Below are positions 52,308 through 61,206 of a DNA stretch of 64,000 nucleotides, piece after piece; position 1 is the stretch's first letter, and every line of letters starts with the position of its first letter. Position numbers and translations under genes: made by a program. The notes below the pieces were generated by a model. That model made no database searches, was not told where the DNA came from, and was given only the letters and a program-made list of their open reading frames with translations. Origin of the DNA: CADEEL01 sp050246475 (GTDB lineage: Bacteria > Pseudomonadota > Alphaproteobacteria > Caulobacterales > Aquidulcibacteraceae); assembly GCA_050246475.1 (NCBI GenBank), contig JBFWVZ010000001.1, positions 620,001 to 684,000 of the forward strand. Reading direction: 5' to 3'.

Positions 52308-52433
52308 TCCTTCTCCCGCCCTGGGCGGGAGAAGGTGGCCGAAGGCCGGATGAGGGTGGGTTGTGCAGACCGAGGCGCGCCCCCTCATCCGTCAGCTTCG
52401 CTGACACCTTCTCCCCCTCGCGGGGGAGAAGGA
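52308..52433. repeat. Composite palindromic intergenic repeat
   Basis: The gap between the convergent cupin and formaldehyde dehydrogenase genes is a nested palindrome. CCTTCTCCCGCC-CTGGGCGGGAGAAGG forms one hairpin (from 52311), CACCTTCTCCCCCTCGCGGGGGAGAAGG another at the far end, and GGATGAGGG pairs with CCCTCATCC across the middle. Such mobile-like repeats with the CTTCTCCC/GGGAGAAGG core are known between genes of alphaproteobacteria. It may also stop transcription from both sides. Confidence 0.75.
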
Positions 52434-52440
52434 ACTGCCT

Positions 52441-53553
52441 TCAGAACATCACAACGCTTCTGATGCTCTTGCCTTCGTGCATGAGATCGAAGGCGTCGTT
52501 GATCTTATCGAGCGGCATGGTGTGGGTGATGAGATCGTCGATGTTGATCTTGCCGTCCATGTACCAGTCGACGATTTTCGGCACGTCGGAGCGGCCGCGC
52601 GCGCCGCCGAAAGCGGTGCCTTTCCAGACGCGACCGGTGACGAGCTGGAAGGGGCGCGTGGCGATTTCCTGACCGGCTTCGGCGACGCCGATGATGATGC
52701 TCTCGCCCCAGCCGCGATGGCAGCATTCGAGCGCCTGGCGCATCACCTGCACATTGCCCGTCGCGTCGAAGGAATAATCGACGCCGCCGCCGGTCAGATC
52801 GACGATGGCCTGGACGACTTTGTCGTTCCCGATCTCATTCGGGTTCACGAAGTGCGTCATGCCGAACTTCTCGGCCATGGCCTTCTTCGCGGGATTGATG
52901 TCCACGCCGACGATCTTATCGGCGCCGACCATCTTGGCGCCTTGGATGACGTTCAAGCCAATGCCGCCCAAGCCGAAGACGACGACGTTCGCGCCGGCTT
53001 CGACGCCCGCTGTGTAGATGACGGCGCCGATCCCCGTCGTCACGCCGCAGCCGATGTAGCAGATCTTGTCGAACGGCGCGTCGCCGCGGACTTTCGCGAC
53101 CGCGATCTCCGGCAGCACGGTGAAGTTCGAAAAGGTCGAGCAGCCCATATAGTGCGCGATGGGCTTGCCGTTGAGTGAGAAGCGGCTGGTGCCGTCCGGC
53201 ATCAGGCCATTGCCTTGCGTGGCGCGGATGGCGGTGCAGAGGTTGCTCTTGCGCGAGAGGCAGGTTTTGCACTGCCGGCATTCGGGCGTGTAGAGCGGGA
53301 TGACGTGATCGCCGACCGCGACGCTCGTCACGCCCGCGCCGACTTCGCGCACGATGCCGGCGCCTTCGTGGCCCAGCACGCTCGGGAAAATGCCTTCGCT
53401 ATCCTTGCCTTCGAGCGTGTAGGCATCGGTGTGGCAGATGCCGGTTGCCATCACCTCCACGAGCACTTCGCCCGCCTTCGGGCCTTCGAGATCAAGCTCG
53501 ACGATTTCGAGCGGCTTGTTGGGCGCGACGGCCAGGGCAGCACGTGTCTTCAT
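52441..53553 (-). CDS. S-(hydroxymethyl)glutathione dehydrogenase (class III alcohol dehydrogenase)
   Basis: A 370-residue zinc enzyme that oxidises the glutathione-formaldehyde adduct and can reduce S-nitrosoglutathione. The catalytic zinc motif is ATGICHTDAYTLEG with LGHEGAGIVREVG, the structural zinc cysteines are CRQCKTCLSRKSNLC, and the NAD loop is VVFGLGGIGLNVIQGAKMVG. All are those of the FrmA/AdhC type. No S-formylglutathione hydrolase gene is next to it, so the second step must lie elsewhere. Confidence 0.94.
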   Translation of the reverse strand: MKTRAALAVAPNKPLEIVELDLEGPKAGEVLVEVMATGICHTDAYTLEGKDSEGIFPSVLGHEGAGIVREVGAGVTSVAVGDHVIPLYTPECRQCKTCLSRKSNLCTAIRATQGNGLMPDGTSRFSLNGKPIAHYMGCSTFSNFTVLPEIAVAKVRGDAPFDKICYIGCGVTTGIGAVIYTAGVEAGANVVVFGLGGIGLNVIQGAKMVGADKIVGVDINPAKKAMAEKFGMTHFVNPNEIGNDKVVQAIVDLTGGGVDYSFDATGNVQVMRQALECCHRGWGESIIIGVAEAGQEIATRPFQLVTGRVWKGTAFGGARGRSDVPKIVDWYMDGKINIDDLITHTMPLDKINDAFDLMHEGKSIRSVVMF

Positions 53554-53642
53554 GGGCGCTTCCTGGCGCGCAATCGCCGGTTACGCAAGGGCGCCGTTGA
53601 TCGGAACGCGCTCGCACCGCAAGGTGGCGGCGGGAGGATCCA

Positions 53643-54875
53643 ATGGCCGAGAAGCTGCGGTTCGGTGCGTTCATCGCGCCCTTTCATCCGCTGGACGAGA
53701 ACCCGACGCTCGCGCTTGAGCGCGATCTCGATCTCGTCGCGCACATGGACAAGCTCGGCTATGACGAGGCCTGGATCGGGGAGCATCATTCCGCCGGCTA
53801 TGAGCTGATCGCGAGCCCGGAGCTTTTTATCGCGACGGTCGCGGAGCGCACGAAGCATATCCGGCTCGGCACCGGCGTTTCTTCGCTGCCCTATCACCAT
53901 CCGCTGATGCTGGCGGACCGGATCAATCAGCTCGATCACATCACGCGCGGGCGGGTGATGTTCGGCGTCGGTCCCGGCGCGCTGCCTTCCGATGCGTTCA
54001 TGATGGGCATCGAGGTCGCCAAACAGCGCGACCGCATGGATGAAGCGATCGACGTGCTCGTGCCATTGCTCAAGGGCGAGACTGTTTCGCAGACGACGGA
54101 GTGGTTCACACTTAACGAAGCACGGCTGCAGATGACGCCTTTCTCGCGGCCGAGCGTCGAGGTGTGCGTTGCGAGCCAGGTTTCGCCGACGGGCGCGCGT
54201 GCGGCGGGCAAGCATGGCGTGGGCCTCCTCTCCATCGGCGCGACGCAGACGGGCGGGTTCAACGCGCTCTCGTCTAACTGGGCGATCGCGGAGGAGCAGG
54301 CGGCGGCGAACGGGCAAACGATGGATCGCTCGCGCTGGCGCCTCGTGGGGCCGATGCATGTGGCGGCGACGCGCGAGCAAGCACGCGAGGATGTGCGCTT
54401 CGGGCTCGAGAAGTGGCTCTATTATTTCCGAGAAGTGGCGGCGCTGCCACTTGCGCCGCAGGACGGGACCGATCCCGTCGATGCGCTGATCGATTCAGGG
54501 CTCGCCGTCATCGGCACGCCGGATGACGCGATCGCGCAGCTCGAACGGCTGGAGAAGCAATCGGGCGGCTATGGCGCGTTCCTGCTGATGGATCAGAATT
54601 GGGCAAATTGGGAGAAGAAGCGCGCGAGCCTCGAAATGATCGCGCGCTATGTGTTCCCGCGCTTCCAGGGATCGAACGTCAATCGCGAAGCCTCGCTCGC
54701 CTGGGCGCGGGACAACCGCCCGACTTTCATGGGCCAGGCGATGATGGCGGTCGGCGCGCGTGTGGCGAGCCACATCCAGGAAAAGGGCACCGACAACATC
54801 CGCCCCGAAATCCTCGAAGCGATGGGCATGAAGGACGCGGCGGAGAAGAACGCGAAAAAGAAAAAGAGCGGCTAA
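53643..54875 (+). CDS. LLM-class flavin-dependent oxidoreductase
   Basis: A 410-residue luciferase-like monooxygenase (F420- or FMN-dependent TIM barrel). FGAFIAPFHPLDENPTLALE, DEAWIGEHHSAGYELIASPE, HIRLGTGVSSLPYHHPLMLA and GRVMFGVGPGALPSDAFMMG are typical. It resembles limonene-type monooxygenases, but the substrate is open. The tail AEKNAKKKKSG is lysine-rich. Ribosome site GGGAGGATCC. Confidence 0.9.
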   Translation: MAEKLRFGAFIAPFHPLDENPTLALERDLDLVAHMDKLGYDEAWIGEHHSAGYELIASPELFIATVAERTKHIRLGTGVSSLPYHHPLMLADRINQLDHITRGRVMFGVGPGALPSDAFMMGIEVAKQRDRMDEAIDVLVPLLKGETVSQTTEWFTLNEARLQMTPFSRPSVEVCVASQVSPTGARAAGKHGVGLLSIGATQTGGFNALSSNWAIAEEQAAANGQTMDRSRWRLVGPMHVAATREQAREDVRFGLEKWLYYFREVAALPLAPQDGTDPVDALIDSGLAVIGTPDDAIAQLERLEKQSGGYGAFLLMDQNWANWEKKRASLEMIARYVFPRFQGSNVNREASLAWARDNRPTFMGQAMMAVGARVASHIQEKGTDNIRPEILEAMGMKDAAEKNAKKKKSG

Positions 54876-54883
54876 CTGCCCCG

Positions 54884-55471
54884 CTAGCCCCGCGGCAAGC
54901 GCAGCATCGGCGTCATGACAGGCGATGAACCGCTCTGAATTTCGCCGACCGCTTCGAAGCCGTGGCGTTCGTAGAGCGAGATGTTGCGGGGATTGGAGCT
55001 TTCCAGATAAGCCGGCAGCCCATCGGCGTCGCAGCGGCGGAGTGCGTGTTTCAGGAGCGCGGCGCCCAAGCCTTGCCCCATCCAACGCGGATCGGCGGCG
55101 ATCATGGGAAGATACCAGTGCGGCGCCTCAGGGTGATGGCGCGCCATGCCTTCCAGGAAGCCCTCCATGTCGGCGTCAATCTCGGGGCGCAACGTTTCTT
55201 CGATCAACGCCTGCATCGCCTCGCCGTCCGGCTCGACTCCCGGCGGCAGCCAAAGCGCGACGGCGCGCGCGTGCGACGCGATGTGCGCCGTGCCATGGTC
55301 GAACGCGCGGCCGCCGAAGGCGGCGATAAAGCGCGGCATCGTCGCAAGATAGACGTCCGGATCGGGCCACACCCAACGCGCCACGGGATCGCAGGCGAAG
55401 CCGAGCAGAACCGTCGTCAGCGCGCGCTGCCTCTCGTCCGCGCCGGCGCTGCGAATCTCGAACTCGCTCAC
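54884..55471 (-). CDS. GNAT family N-acetyltransferase
   Basis: A 195-residue acetyl-CoA-dependent acyltransferase. The acetyl-CoA pyrophosphate loop is DPRWMGQGLGAALLKHALRR (Q/RxxGxG/A form), followed by AYLESSNPRNISLYERHGFE, the classic GNAT end. LVTRSLSEF-like parts are not seen. The start is GTG 55471 with AGGAGG 7 bases upstream. It is the last gene of the unit beta-lactamase-like, zinc dehydrogenase, GNAT. Substrate unknown. Confidence 0.88.
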   Translation of the reverse strand: MSEFEIRSAGADERQRALTTVLLGFACDPVARWVWPDPDVYLATMPRFIAAFGGRAFDHGTAHIASHARAVALWLPPGVEPDGEAMQALIEETLRPEIDADMEGFLEGMARHHPEAPHWYLPMIAADPRWMGQGLGAALLKHALRRCDADGLPAYLESSNPRNISLYERHGFEAVGEIQSGSSPVMTPMLRLPRG

Positions 55472-55481
55472 GGCCGTCCTC

Positions 55482-56561
55482 CTAGAGCGCGGGCTTCACC
55501 ATCACCTTCACTTCCGCCTCCGGATCGGCGAGATCGCGGAAGGCTTGAGCGACGCCGTCGAGGCCGGTTTCGCGGGTGACGAGACCGTCCGTCTTGATGA
55601 CGCCTTCGGCGATGTCGCGCAGCGTTTGGGCGAATTCGTCGGGCGTGTAGCCGAGGACGAATTTCATTTCGAGCTGCTTGTTGATGGCGAGCGAGGGTTC
55701 GATCTTGTCGCTTTCCATGCAGACGCCGGCGACGAGAATGAGCGCGCCCGGCGGGCAGGCTTCGATCACGCTTTGCAGCACACCCGGCGCGCCGACGCAT
55801 TCGAAGACGACCGGCTTAGCGCCCTTGGCGCCTGCCATGCGCGCCATCGAATAGGCGGCGAGCGTCGCAGGCACGCCGAAACTTTCCCAGCGCGCGTGCG
55901 GGCTTTCGTTCTTCGGATCGACCACGACATCGGCGCCGAGCATTTGCGCCGCGGCGCGTCTGCGCGCGGAATAATCGGCGGCGATGATGGGGCCGTCGTG
56001 CTTGGCCTTGAGCGCAGCGATGACGGCGAGGCCCACGGGGCCGCAGCCCAACACCAGCGCAGCGGCGCCGGGCTCGAGCTTTGCTTCCGCGACCGCGTGG
56101 GCGCCGACGGCCATCGGCTCCGTCATCGCGGCGGATTCGCTTGAAAGGCCGTTGGGGACTTCGATGAGCATCGGCTCCATCAAGGCCATCATCTCGGCGA
56201 AGCCGCCGGGCATCGTGTTCGAATAGCCGATGGCGTCAAAACCTGTTGGCCCGAACATGATCGGCATCGAGACAACACGTGCGCCCGGCTTGAAACGACC
56301 GCCGCCTTCGCCGTGCTCGACAATCTCGGCGCAAAACTCGTGGCCGAAGACGACGTCGCGCGCGGGATCGAGCCCGCCGCCGACTCCGCCGCCGGCGCGG
56401 CGCGTCAACGCCACCATGTGATCGAGATAATGGAGCGCGTGAAGATCGCTGCCGCAGATGCCGCAGCAGAGGGTCTTCACCAAGGTCTGGCCGGGGCCGG
56501 GCTTCGGCGTCTCGATCTCATCGCACACAAGCGCGCCTGCGCGGCGAACGACTGCGCGCAT
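55482..56561 (-). CDS. Zinc-dependent alcohol dehydrogenase-like protein
   Basis: A 359-residue medium-chain dehydrogenase: catalytic zinc CCGICGSDLHALH and FGHEFCAEIVEHG, and the NAD(P) loop AALVLGCGPVGLAVIAALKA, with VVFECVGAPGVLQSVIEA. The structural-zinc cysteine loop of classic enzymes is shortened (only a GGGRFKPGARVVSMP stretch), so that site is missing, as in some related dehydrogenases. ATG 56561 overlaps the serine-hydrolase stop by one base (ATGA). Substrate unknown. Confidence 0.88.
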   Translation of the reverse strand: MRAVVRRAGALVCDEIETPKPGPGQTLVKTLCCGICGSDLHALHYLDHMVALTRRAGGGVGGGLDPARDVVFGHEFCAEIVEHGEGGGRFKPGARVVSMPIMFGPTGFDAIGYSNTMPGGFAEMMALMEPMLIEVPNGLSSESAAMTEPMAVGAHAVAEAKLEPGAAALVLGCGPVGLAVIAALKAKHDGPIIAADYSARRRAAAQMLGADVVVDPKNESPHARWESFGVPATLAAYSMARMAGAKGAKPVVFECVGAPGVLQSVIEACPPGALILVAGVCMESDKIEPSLAINKQLEMKFVLGYTPDEFAQTLRDIAEGVIKTDGLVTRETGLDGVAQAFRDLADPEAEVKVMVKPAL

Positions 56562-57829
56562 CAAACGTTCGACTCGGTGAGCGCGGAATAGATGAGCGTG
56601 CGCAGTTCACGGCGGATCGGATAGGAGTGCGACGGCATGAGTTGCGTCATGAAGACGACGGTCAAGTCCTCCTTCGGATCGACCCAGAAGGCGGTCGAAG
56701 CCATGCCGCCCCACCAATATTCGCCGAGCGTGCCCATGTTCTGCGTGCGGGCAAGATCGGTTGTCATGGCGAAGCCCAAACCGAACCCGACGCCCGCGTA
56801 GATCGCTTCGCTGAAGAGGGACTTGGAAACCTCCATCAGCTCCTTGCCTTCGGGGAGATGGTTCTTCGTCATCAGCTCGATCGTCTTGGGGCTGACGATG
56901 CGGTGGCCGTTCAGTTCGCCGCCGTTCAGCAGCATGCGGCAGAATTGCAGGTAGTCCGCTGCGGTGGAGACGAGGCCGCCGCCGCCGGAGCACATCTTCT
57001 TCGGCGCGAGATAGGCGCTCTTCTCGGCATCGTCCTGCAGCACGGTCTTGCCGCCGGGGAGCAGCGTGTAGCAGGAGGCGAAACGCTTATGCTCGCTCTC
57101 GGGCACGTGGAAGAAGGTGTCGTGCATGCCAAGCGGCTTGAAGATGCGGTCGCGCAGGAAATCCTCGAAGCGCTGGCCGGAGACTTTCTCGACGAGGTAG
57201 CCCAGCACGTCGGTCGAGACGGAATAGTTCCACGCGCTGCCCGGCGAAAATTCGAGCGGCAGCTCGGCGAGCTTGGCGATGAATTCCTCGATGGTGTTGG
57301 CGGTGGGATCATCGAGCGCGGCCTTGCGATAGGCGTGATCGACGTTGGTATGGACCTGGAAGCCGTAGGTGAGGCCCGAAGTGTGCCGCAAGAGATCGAT
57401 GACGCGCATGGGCGCGTCGGTCCGCTTTGTCTGCCACATGCCGGTGCGTCCCGCGACGTAGACGCCGAGATTGCGCCATGCCGGAATGAGGCGATGCACA
57501 GGATCGTCGAGCGAGACCTTGCCCTCCTCGATCAGCATCATCATCGCGATCGAGGTGATCGGCTTCGTCATCGAATAGATGCGGAAGAGCGTGTCTTCCT
57601 GAAGCGGCTTGTTGCGCTCCACGTCTTGCTTGCCGAGGATGCTGGTGTGCGCCAGCTCGCCGCGGCGGAGCACCATGGTCAAAGCGCAGGGGAGTTTCCC
57701 CGGCGCGATGTAGCGCTCCTCCAGGAAGCGATCGAGGCGCGCCAAACGCTCGCTCGATAGGCCCAAGGCTTCGGGTTTTGCGCTGCGCGGACCCGCCAAG
57801 GGGGAAACTTGCGCTGGAAGAGCGGTCAT
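56561..57829 (-). CDS. Serine hydrolase of the beta-lactamase/esterase VIII family
   Basis: A 422-residue penicillin-binding-protein-fold hydrolase. The catalytic SxxK motif is FRIYSMTKPITS, the second motif WNYSVSTDVLGYLVEKVSG (YSV in place of YxN), and EYWWGGMASTAFWVD near the C-terminus stands for the third motif. This pattern is that of family VIII esterases rather than true beta-lactamases, so it is more likely an esterase. It heads an operon with a zinc dehydrogenase and a GNAT gene. GAGGGAG ribosome site. Confidence 0.88.
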   Translation of the reverse strand: MTALPAQVSPLAGPRSAKPEALGLSSERLARLDRFLEERYIAPGKLPCALTMVLRRGELAHTSILGKQDVERNKPLQEDTLFRIYSMTKPITSIAMMMLIEEGKVSLDDPVHRLIPAWRNLGVYVAGRTGMWQTKRTDAPMRVIDLLRHTSGLTYGFQVHTNVDHAYRKAALDDPTANTIEEFIAKLAELPLEFSPGSAWNYSVSTDVLGYLVEKVSGQRFEDFLRDRIFKPLGMHDTFFHVPESEHKRFASCYTLLPGGKTVLQDDAEKSAYLAPKKMCSGGGGLVSTAADYLQFCRMLLNGGELNGHRIVSPKTIELMTKNHLPEGKELMEVSKSLFSEAIYAGVGFGLGFAMTTDLARTQNMGTLGEYWWGGMASTAFWVDPKEDLTVVFMTQLMPSHSYPIRRELRTLIYSALTESNV

Positions 57830-57864
57830 ATCGGCGTTTCTCCCTCTCGTTAGGTGAGCCTGAG

Positions 57865-57894
57865 TTGAGGCGCTCGGCTTCTAGGCTATAGAAG
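57865..57894 (+). promoter_or_regulatory. Promoter and inverted repeat before the Crp/Fnr gene
   Basis: TTGAGG (57865-57870) and TATAGA (57887-57892) with a 16-base spacer form a plausible sigma-70-type promoter. CTTCTA-GGCTA-TAGAAG (57878-57894) is a perfect six-base inverted repeat laid over the -10 box, suited to autoregulation. The start codon is at 57926. Confidence 0.5.
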
Positions 57895-57925
57895 CGCAGG
57901 GCCCAGGCGGGGGCAAGGCACGAGC

Positions 57926-58621
57926 ATGGCCACGGCGAACAAGACGGAGCTTGCCGCGGTCGAAGCGGCGCTGGCGAAGTCGAAGCTCTTTCAGCGGTTC
58001 AACGAAGAAACGCGCGCGAAGCTTGCGAAGGCGGGCAGCCAGCACGCGCTCGAACCCAAGGCGCGGCTCTTCGCCAAGGGCGACGAGGGCGACGCTCTTT
58101 ACGTCGTGCTCGAAGGCGAGGTCGAGGTGCGCATCTCGTCCGAAGGCGGGCGCGATGTGCGGATCGCGGCGCTGGGCGTGGGGTCCGTGATCGGGGAGAT
58201 GGCCGCGCTTGACGGGGGGCCGCGCTCGGCGGACGTCAACGCGATGCGCCGGACGCGCTTGCTGCGCATCCAGCGGGATTCATTGCTTCAGTCGCTCGAG
58301 AAAGAGCCGAAGGCGCTCATCGAGCTCGTCGCGGAGATGAGCCGGCGTCTGCGCGAAGCGGATGCGGCGTTGGAGGACGCAGCGCTCCTCGATCTCGGCG
58401 GGCGGCTCGCGCGCTTGCTGCTGCGCGAAGCGGGCGAGGGAACGACGGTGACGCTCACGCAGGTCGAGATGGCGCGCCGGATCGGCGCCTCGCGCGAGAA
58501 GGTGAACCGCAAGCTGCACGATTGGGCCGATGAAGGCTTCGTGCGCTTGTCGAAGAGCGGCGTGCGGATCGAGAAGCGCGCGGCGCTCGCGCAGCTCATC
58601 GAGGATTTGAAGGCGCGCTAG
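57926..58621 (+). CDS. Crp/Fnr family transcriptional regulator
   Basis: A 231-residue regulator with a cyclic-nucleotide-like beta roll (FAKGDEGDALYVVLEGEVEV, GSVIGEMAALDGGPRSADVN) and a C-terminal winged helix (TLTQVEMARRIGASREKVNR with KLHDWADEGFVRLSKSGV). No cysteine cluster of oxygen-sensing Fnr is present; the GEMAALDGGPRSA pocket is close to that of cAMP-binding Crp. An adenylate-cyclase-domain gene lies 0.5 kb downstream. It diverges from the serine hydrolase operon. Confidence 0.92.
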   Translation: MATANKTELAAVEAALAKSKLFQRFNEETRAKLAKAGSQHALEPKARLFAKGDEGDALYVVLEGEVEVRISSEGGRDVRIAALGVGSVIGEMAALDGGPRSADVNAMRRTRLLRIQRDSLLQSLEKEPKALIELVAEMSRRLREADAALEDAALLDLGGRLARLLLREAGEGTTVTLTQVEMARRIGASREKVNRKLHDWADEGFVRLSKSGVRIEKRAALAQLIEDLKAR

Positions 58622-58636
58622 CAGGCGGACAACCCG

Positions 58637-59128
58637 ATGCGCTCCCTCACGTCTATTGTCTTGGCGCTCTTTCTGGTTGGCTGCGACAGGGTTGATGAAC
58701 GCACTGAAGCGCGCACCGAACGACTTGCCGGTCTTTGCGATCGCTTCCCAAACGCCCAACGACTTTCAGGCGAACTCGTTTTCGATCGTGAGCTTCAGGT
58801 TTGCCTGCAAGATCACGGTCGAGAGTTCATGCTTGCACCGGAGCTGGTCATGGGCACGGTTGACAGCCGAGTCTCGTTCTTCGGCGCATGGAGCCTTGGA
58901 CCCAGAATGGTGAACGACTATTCGATCGCGGCCTGGGGCGTTAGACGCGATCACCGTCTGAGTTTCTACTCTGAGCGTCAAATGCTCATGTCGGGAAACG
59001 TCGTTGTTGAGTTCAGTCACATCGGGTTCGGTTGCCGATCACCAGCAGACTTGACCCTCGTTCGTGAAGATCACCCTACATATGTCGGGGCGCAGTACAA
59101 TTGCGCGTGGCGTGTCGTTCCTGACTGA
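58637..59128 (+). CDS. Small lipoprotein with atypical base composition
   Basis: A 163-residue secreted lipoprotein of unknown function. The signal SIVLALFLVGCDRVDERTEA has a clear lipobox (LVGC). Beyond it are six cysteines or so, with ELQVCLQDHGREF and FSHIGFGCRSPADLTL. The coding sequence uses more A/T third bases than its neighbours (for example GTT, CTT, TTT, GAA), suggesting acquisition from elsewhere. It ends against the convergent cyclase gene. Confidence 0.6.
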   Translation: MRSLTSIVLALFLVGCDRVDERTEARTERLAGLCDRFPNAQRLSGELVFDRELQVCLQDHGREFMLAPELVMGTVDSRVSFFGAWSLGPRMVNDYSIAAWGVRRDHRLSFYSERQMLMSGNVVVEFSHIGFGCRSPADLTLVREDHPTYVGAQYNCAWRVVPD

Positions 59129-61189
59129 TCAGAGGTGCTTTCCCGCTTCGGCGCGGAAATCGTACATCGGCGCGACGTCCTCCACGCAATCGGGCCAGTT
59201 CTGCGTCTCGCGCCAATAGGAGATGAGGCCCAGGCGTGAGCAGAGACGCACGAAGCCGGGGTTGAGCCGGAGCGCGATCGTTGCCTGCACGAAGAGCAAC
59301 GCCGTCTCGTGGCCGACATGGGGGCGCAGCGCATCGTTCGAATTGGCGCGCCAGGCGTCCACATCGTCCAACGCTTCTTCGAAGATTTGCAGCGCGGGGC
59401 CGACGAAGCCGAGCACCGCGAGCGCGACGGCGAGATCGAGCGCTGCGGAGGGCTGCTGCTCGGCCAGCATGGCGAAATCCTCGCCGAGTTTCAGGAACGC
59501 ATCTTCGCTTGGGTTGGAGAGAACCTCTTGCAGCTTTTCGCCCGCTTTGAAGACGGCCGTGTCCTTGAGCGCGGGGAGCATCTCGATGCCCTGCTCGGCG
59601 AGCGCATCGGCGGTGGCGAAATCCATGTCTATGCGCGCGGTGTTCAAGCGCATGTACCAGAGGAAGATGTTGCGCGGGTTGCGCTGGGCGGCCTCCTCCA
59701 TGATGCGGCGGCCGTCTTCTTTCGAAACGGTGGCCCAGACGTTGTGGCCGTGGAAGGCCGCGATCATCGGATCGAGCGGATCGAGCTCATAGGCGCGAGC
59801 CTGCTGCGCATAGCCTTCCTTCACGCGTCCGACGCTGATGAGGAATTGGCCGTGGCTCAAGAGAATGAAAGCGTTCGACGGCTCAGCGGCCAAGGCGCGC
59901 GTCAGCCATTTTTCGCGCTCGCGCCAGCCTGAGAATTCGCTCTCGAGCGCGGCGAGGATGGCGTAGCCCTCACCGATTCCGGGGTCCAAGCCGATGGCGT
60001 GCATGGCGGCGTCGCGCGCGTCATCGCGCATGCGGATGCGATCGGCGCGGGCCATGCGCATCACTTCAAGGCGCGCCATGGCGAGCGCGGACCAGCCGCG
60101 TGCGAAGTCCGGCGTTTCGCGCACGATATCGGCCAGCATGTCCGCCGATTCAGCGATGCGTTCTGGCGCGCCGGAACGCAGATGCTCGCGCGCCTTCAAG
60201 TAGCGGTCGAACACGTCGGCGGTGACTTTCTTGGCGCGCTCCTGACGGGCGGCGTCGAGCACCAGCGTCAATGCGGCGGCTACTTCGGCGCCGATCTCTT
60301 CCTGAAGCGCGAAAGCATCATCGACGGCGCGGTCGTAGCGCTCGCTCCAGAGCACGGTGCCGCCTTCGGCCTCCATGAGCTGCGCGGCGATGCGGACGTT
60401 TTCGCCTTCGCGGCGGACGGAGCCGTCGAGCACGTGGGTGGCGCCGAGCGTTTTCGCGGCGTTCTTCTTTTCGCGGCCGCGGAAGGCGAAGCTCGATGTC
60501 GAGCCGATGACCTTGAGGCCACGCACGCGCGAGACGGTGTAGAGAATTTCCTCCGAGACGCCGTCAGAGAAGAAGCGCGTGTCTTTATCGCGCGAGAGAT
60601 TGTCGAACGCGAGGACGGCGAGGACGGGCGTCTTGGCGATTTCGGTGCGCGGCTTTTGGTGCGCGGCCGCGAAGGCGAAGACCGTCATCGTCTCGCGCAT
60701 CTTGGGGAGTTTGAGCTTGCCGCGCGCCGTGAAGCGCTGCGCGAGATCGCCGCCGGCGGTGTCGCGGGCGAGCTGCGACACGAGAATGCCGCCCGGATCG
60801 GCGGCGGCTTGCAGGCGCGCGGCGACGTTGACGCCGTGGCCGAGCAAGTCTCCATCTTCCGCGACGATCACTTCGCCCAGGTGGACGCCGAAGCGGAGCT
60901 TCAGATCGCGCACGTCCTCGCAGAGCGCGATGGCGGCGGCGAGCGCGTCGGAGGCGGTGTTGAACTCGAGCATCGCGCCGTCGCCGGCGGTGGAGAAGAT
61001 GCGCCCGCCATTGACGGCGCAGACCGCGCGGGCGTGCTCGCGAAATTGCGCGATGGCGCGCGCGGCCGCTTCCTGATCCTTCTCGGTCAGGGCCGAATAG
61101 CCTGCGACGTCGATGGAGACGATGGCGGCGAGTTTCCGGACGGGTTCGGACAATGGGGCGTTCTTCAAACGCCCGCTTATAGCACTCAT
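59129..61189 (-). CDS. Adenylate/guanylate cyclase domain protein with TolB-like and TPR regions
   Basis: A 686-residue protein of a type common in alphaproteobacteria. Residues 20-170 are a class III cyclase domain: metal aspartates in IVSIDVAGYSALTEKD (D27) and STAGDGAMLEF (D70), then GVNVAARLQAAA (N121, R125). Residues 185-320 are a TolB-like N-domain (PVLAVLAFDNLSRDKDTRFF, FSDGVSEEILYTVSRVRGLK, VIGSTSSFAFRGR). Residues 330-670 are TPR-like helices. It may make cAMP in response to a partner bound to the repeats; the nearby Crp/Fnr gene is a possible receiver (inference). Confidence 0.9.
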   Translation of the reverse strand: MSAISGRLKNAPLSEPVRKLAAIVSIDVAGYSALTEKDQEAAARAIAQFREHARAVCAVNGGRIFSTAGDGAMLEFNTASDALAAAIALCEDVRDLKLRFGVHLGEVIVAEDGDLLGHGVNVAARLQAAADPGGILVSQLARDTAGGDLAQRFTARGKLKLPKMRETMTVFAFAAAHQKPRTEIAKTPVLAVLAFDNLSRDKDTRFFSDGVSEEILYTVSRVRGLKVIGSTSSFAFRGREKKNAAKTLGATHVLDGSVRREGENVRIAAQLMEAEGGTVLWSERYDRAVDDAFALQEEIGAEVAAALTLVLDAARQERAKKVTADVFDRYLKAREHLRSGAPERIAESADMLADIVRETPDFARGWSALAMARLEVMRMARADRIRMRDDARDAAMHAIGLDPGIGEGYAILAALESEFSGWREREKWLTRALAAEPSNAFILLSHGQFLISVGRVKEGYAQQARAYELDPLDPMIAAFHGHNVWATVSKEDGRRIMEEAAQRNPRNIFLWYMRLNTARIDMDFATADALAEQGIEMLPALKDTAVFKAGEKLQEVLSNPSEDAFLKLGEDFAMLAEQQPSAALDLAVALAVLGFVGPALQIFEEALDDVDAWRANSNDALRPHVGHETALLFVQATIALRLNPGFVRLCSRLGLISYWRETQNWPDCVEDVAPMYDFRAEAGKHL

Positions 61190-61206
61190 TCGCAGGATAT
61201 AGGCGT

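Noticed and set aside
56561..57829. True class C beta-lactamase
   Set aside because: The motifs (SMTK, YSV, WWGGM) fit esterase family VIII better than resistance enzymes (YxN, KTG).
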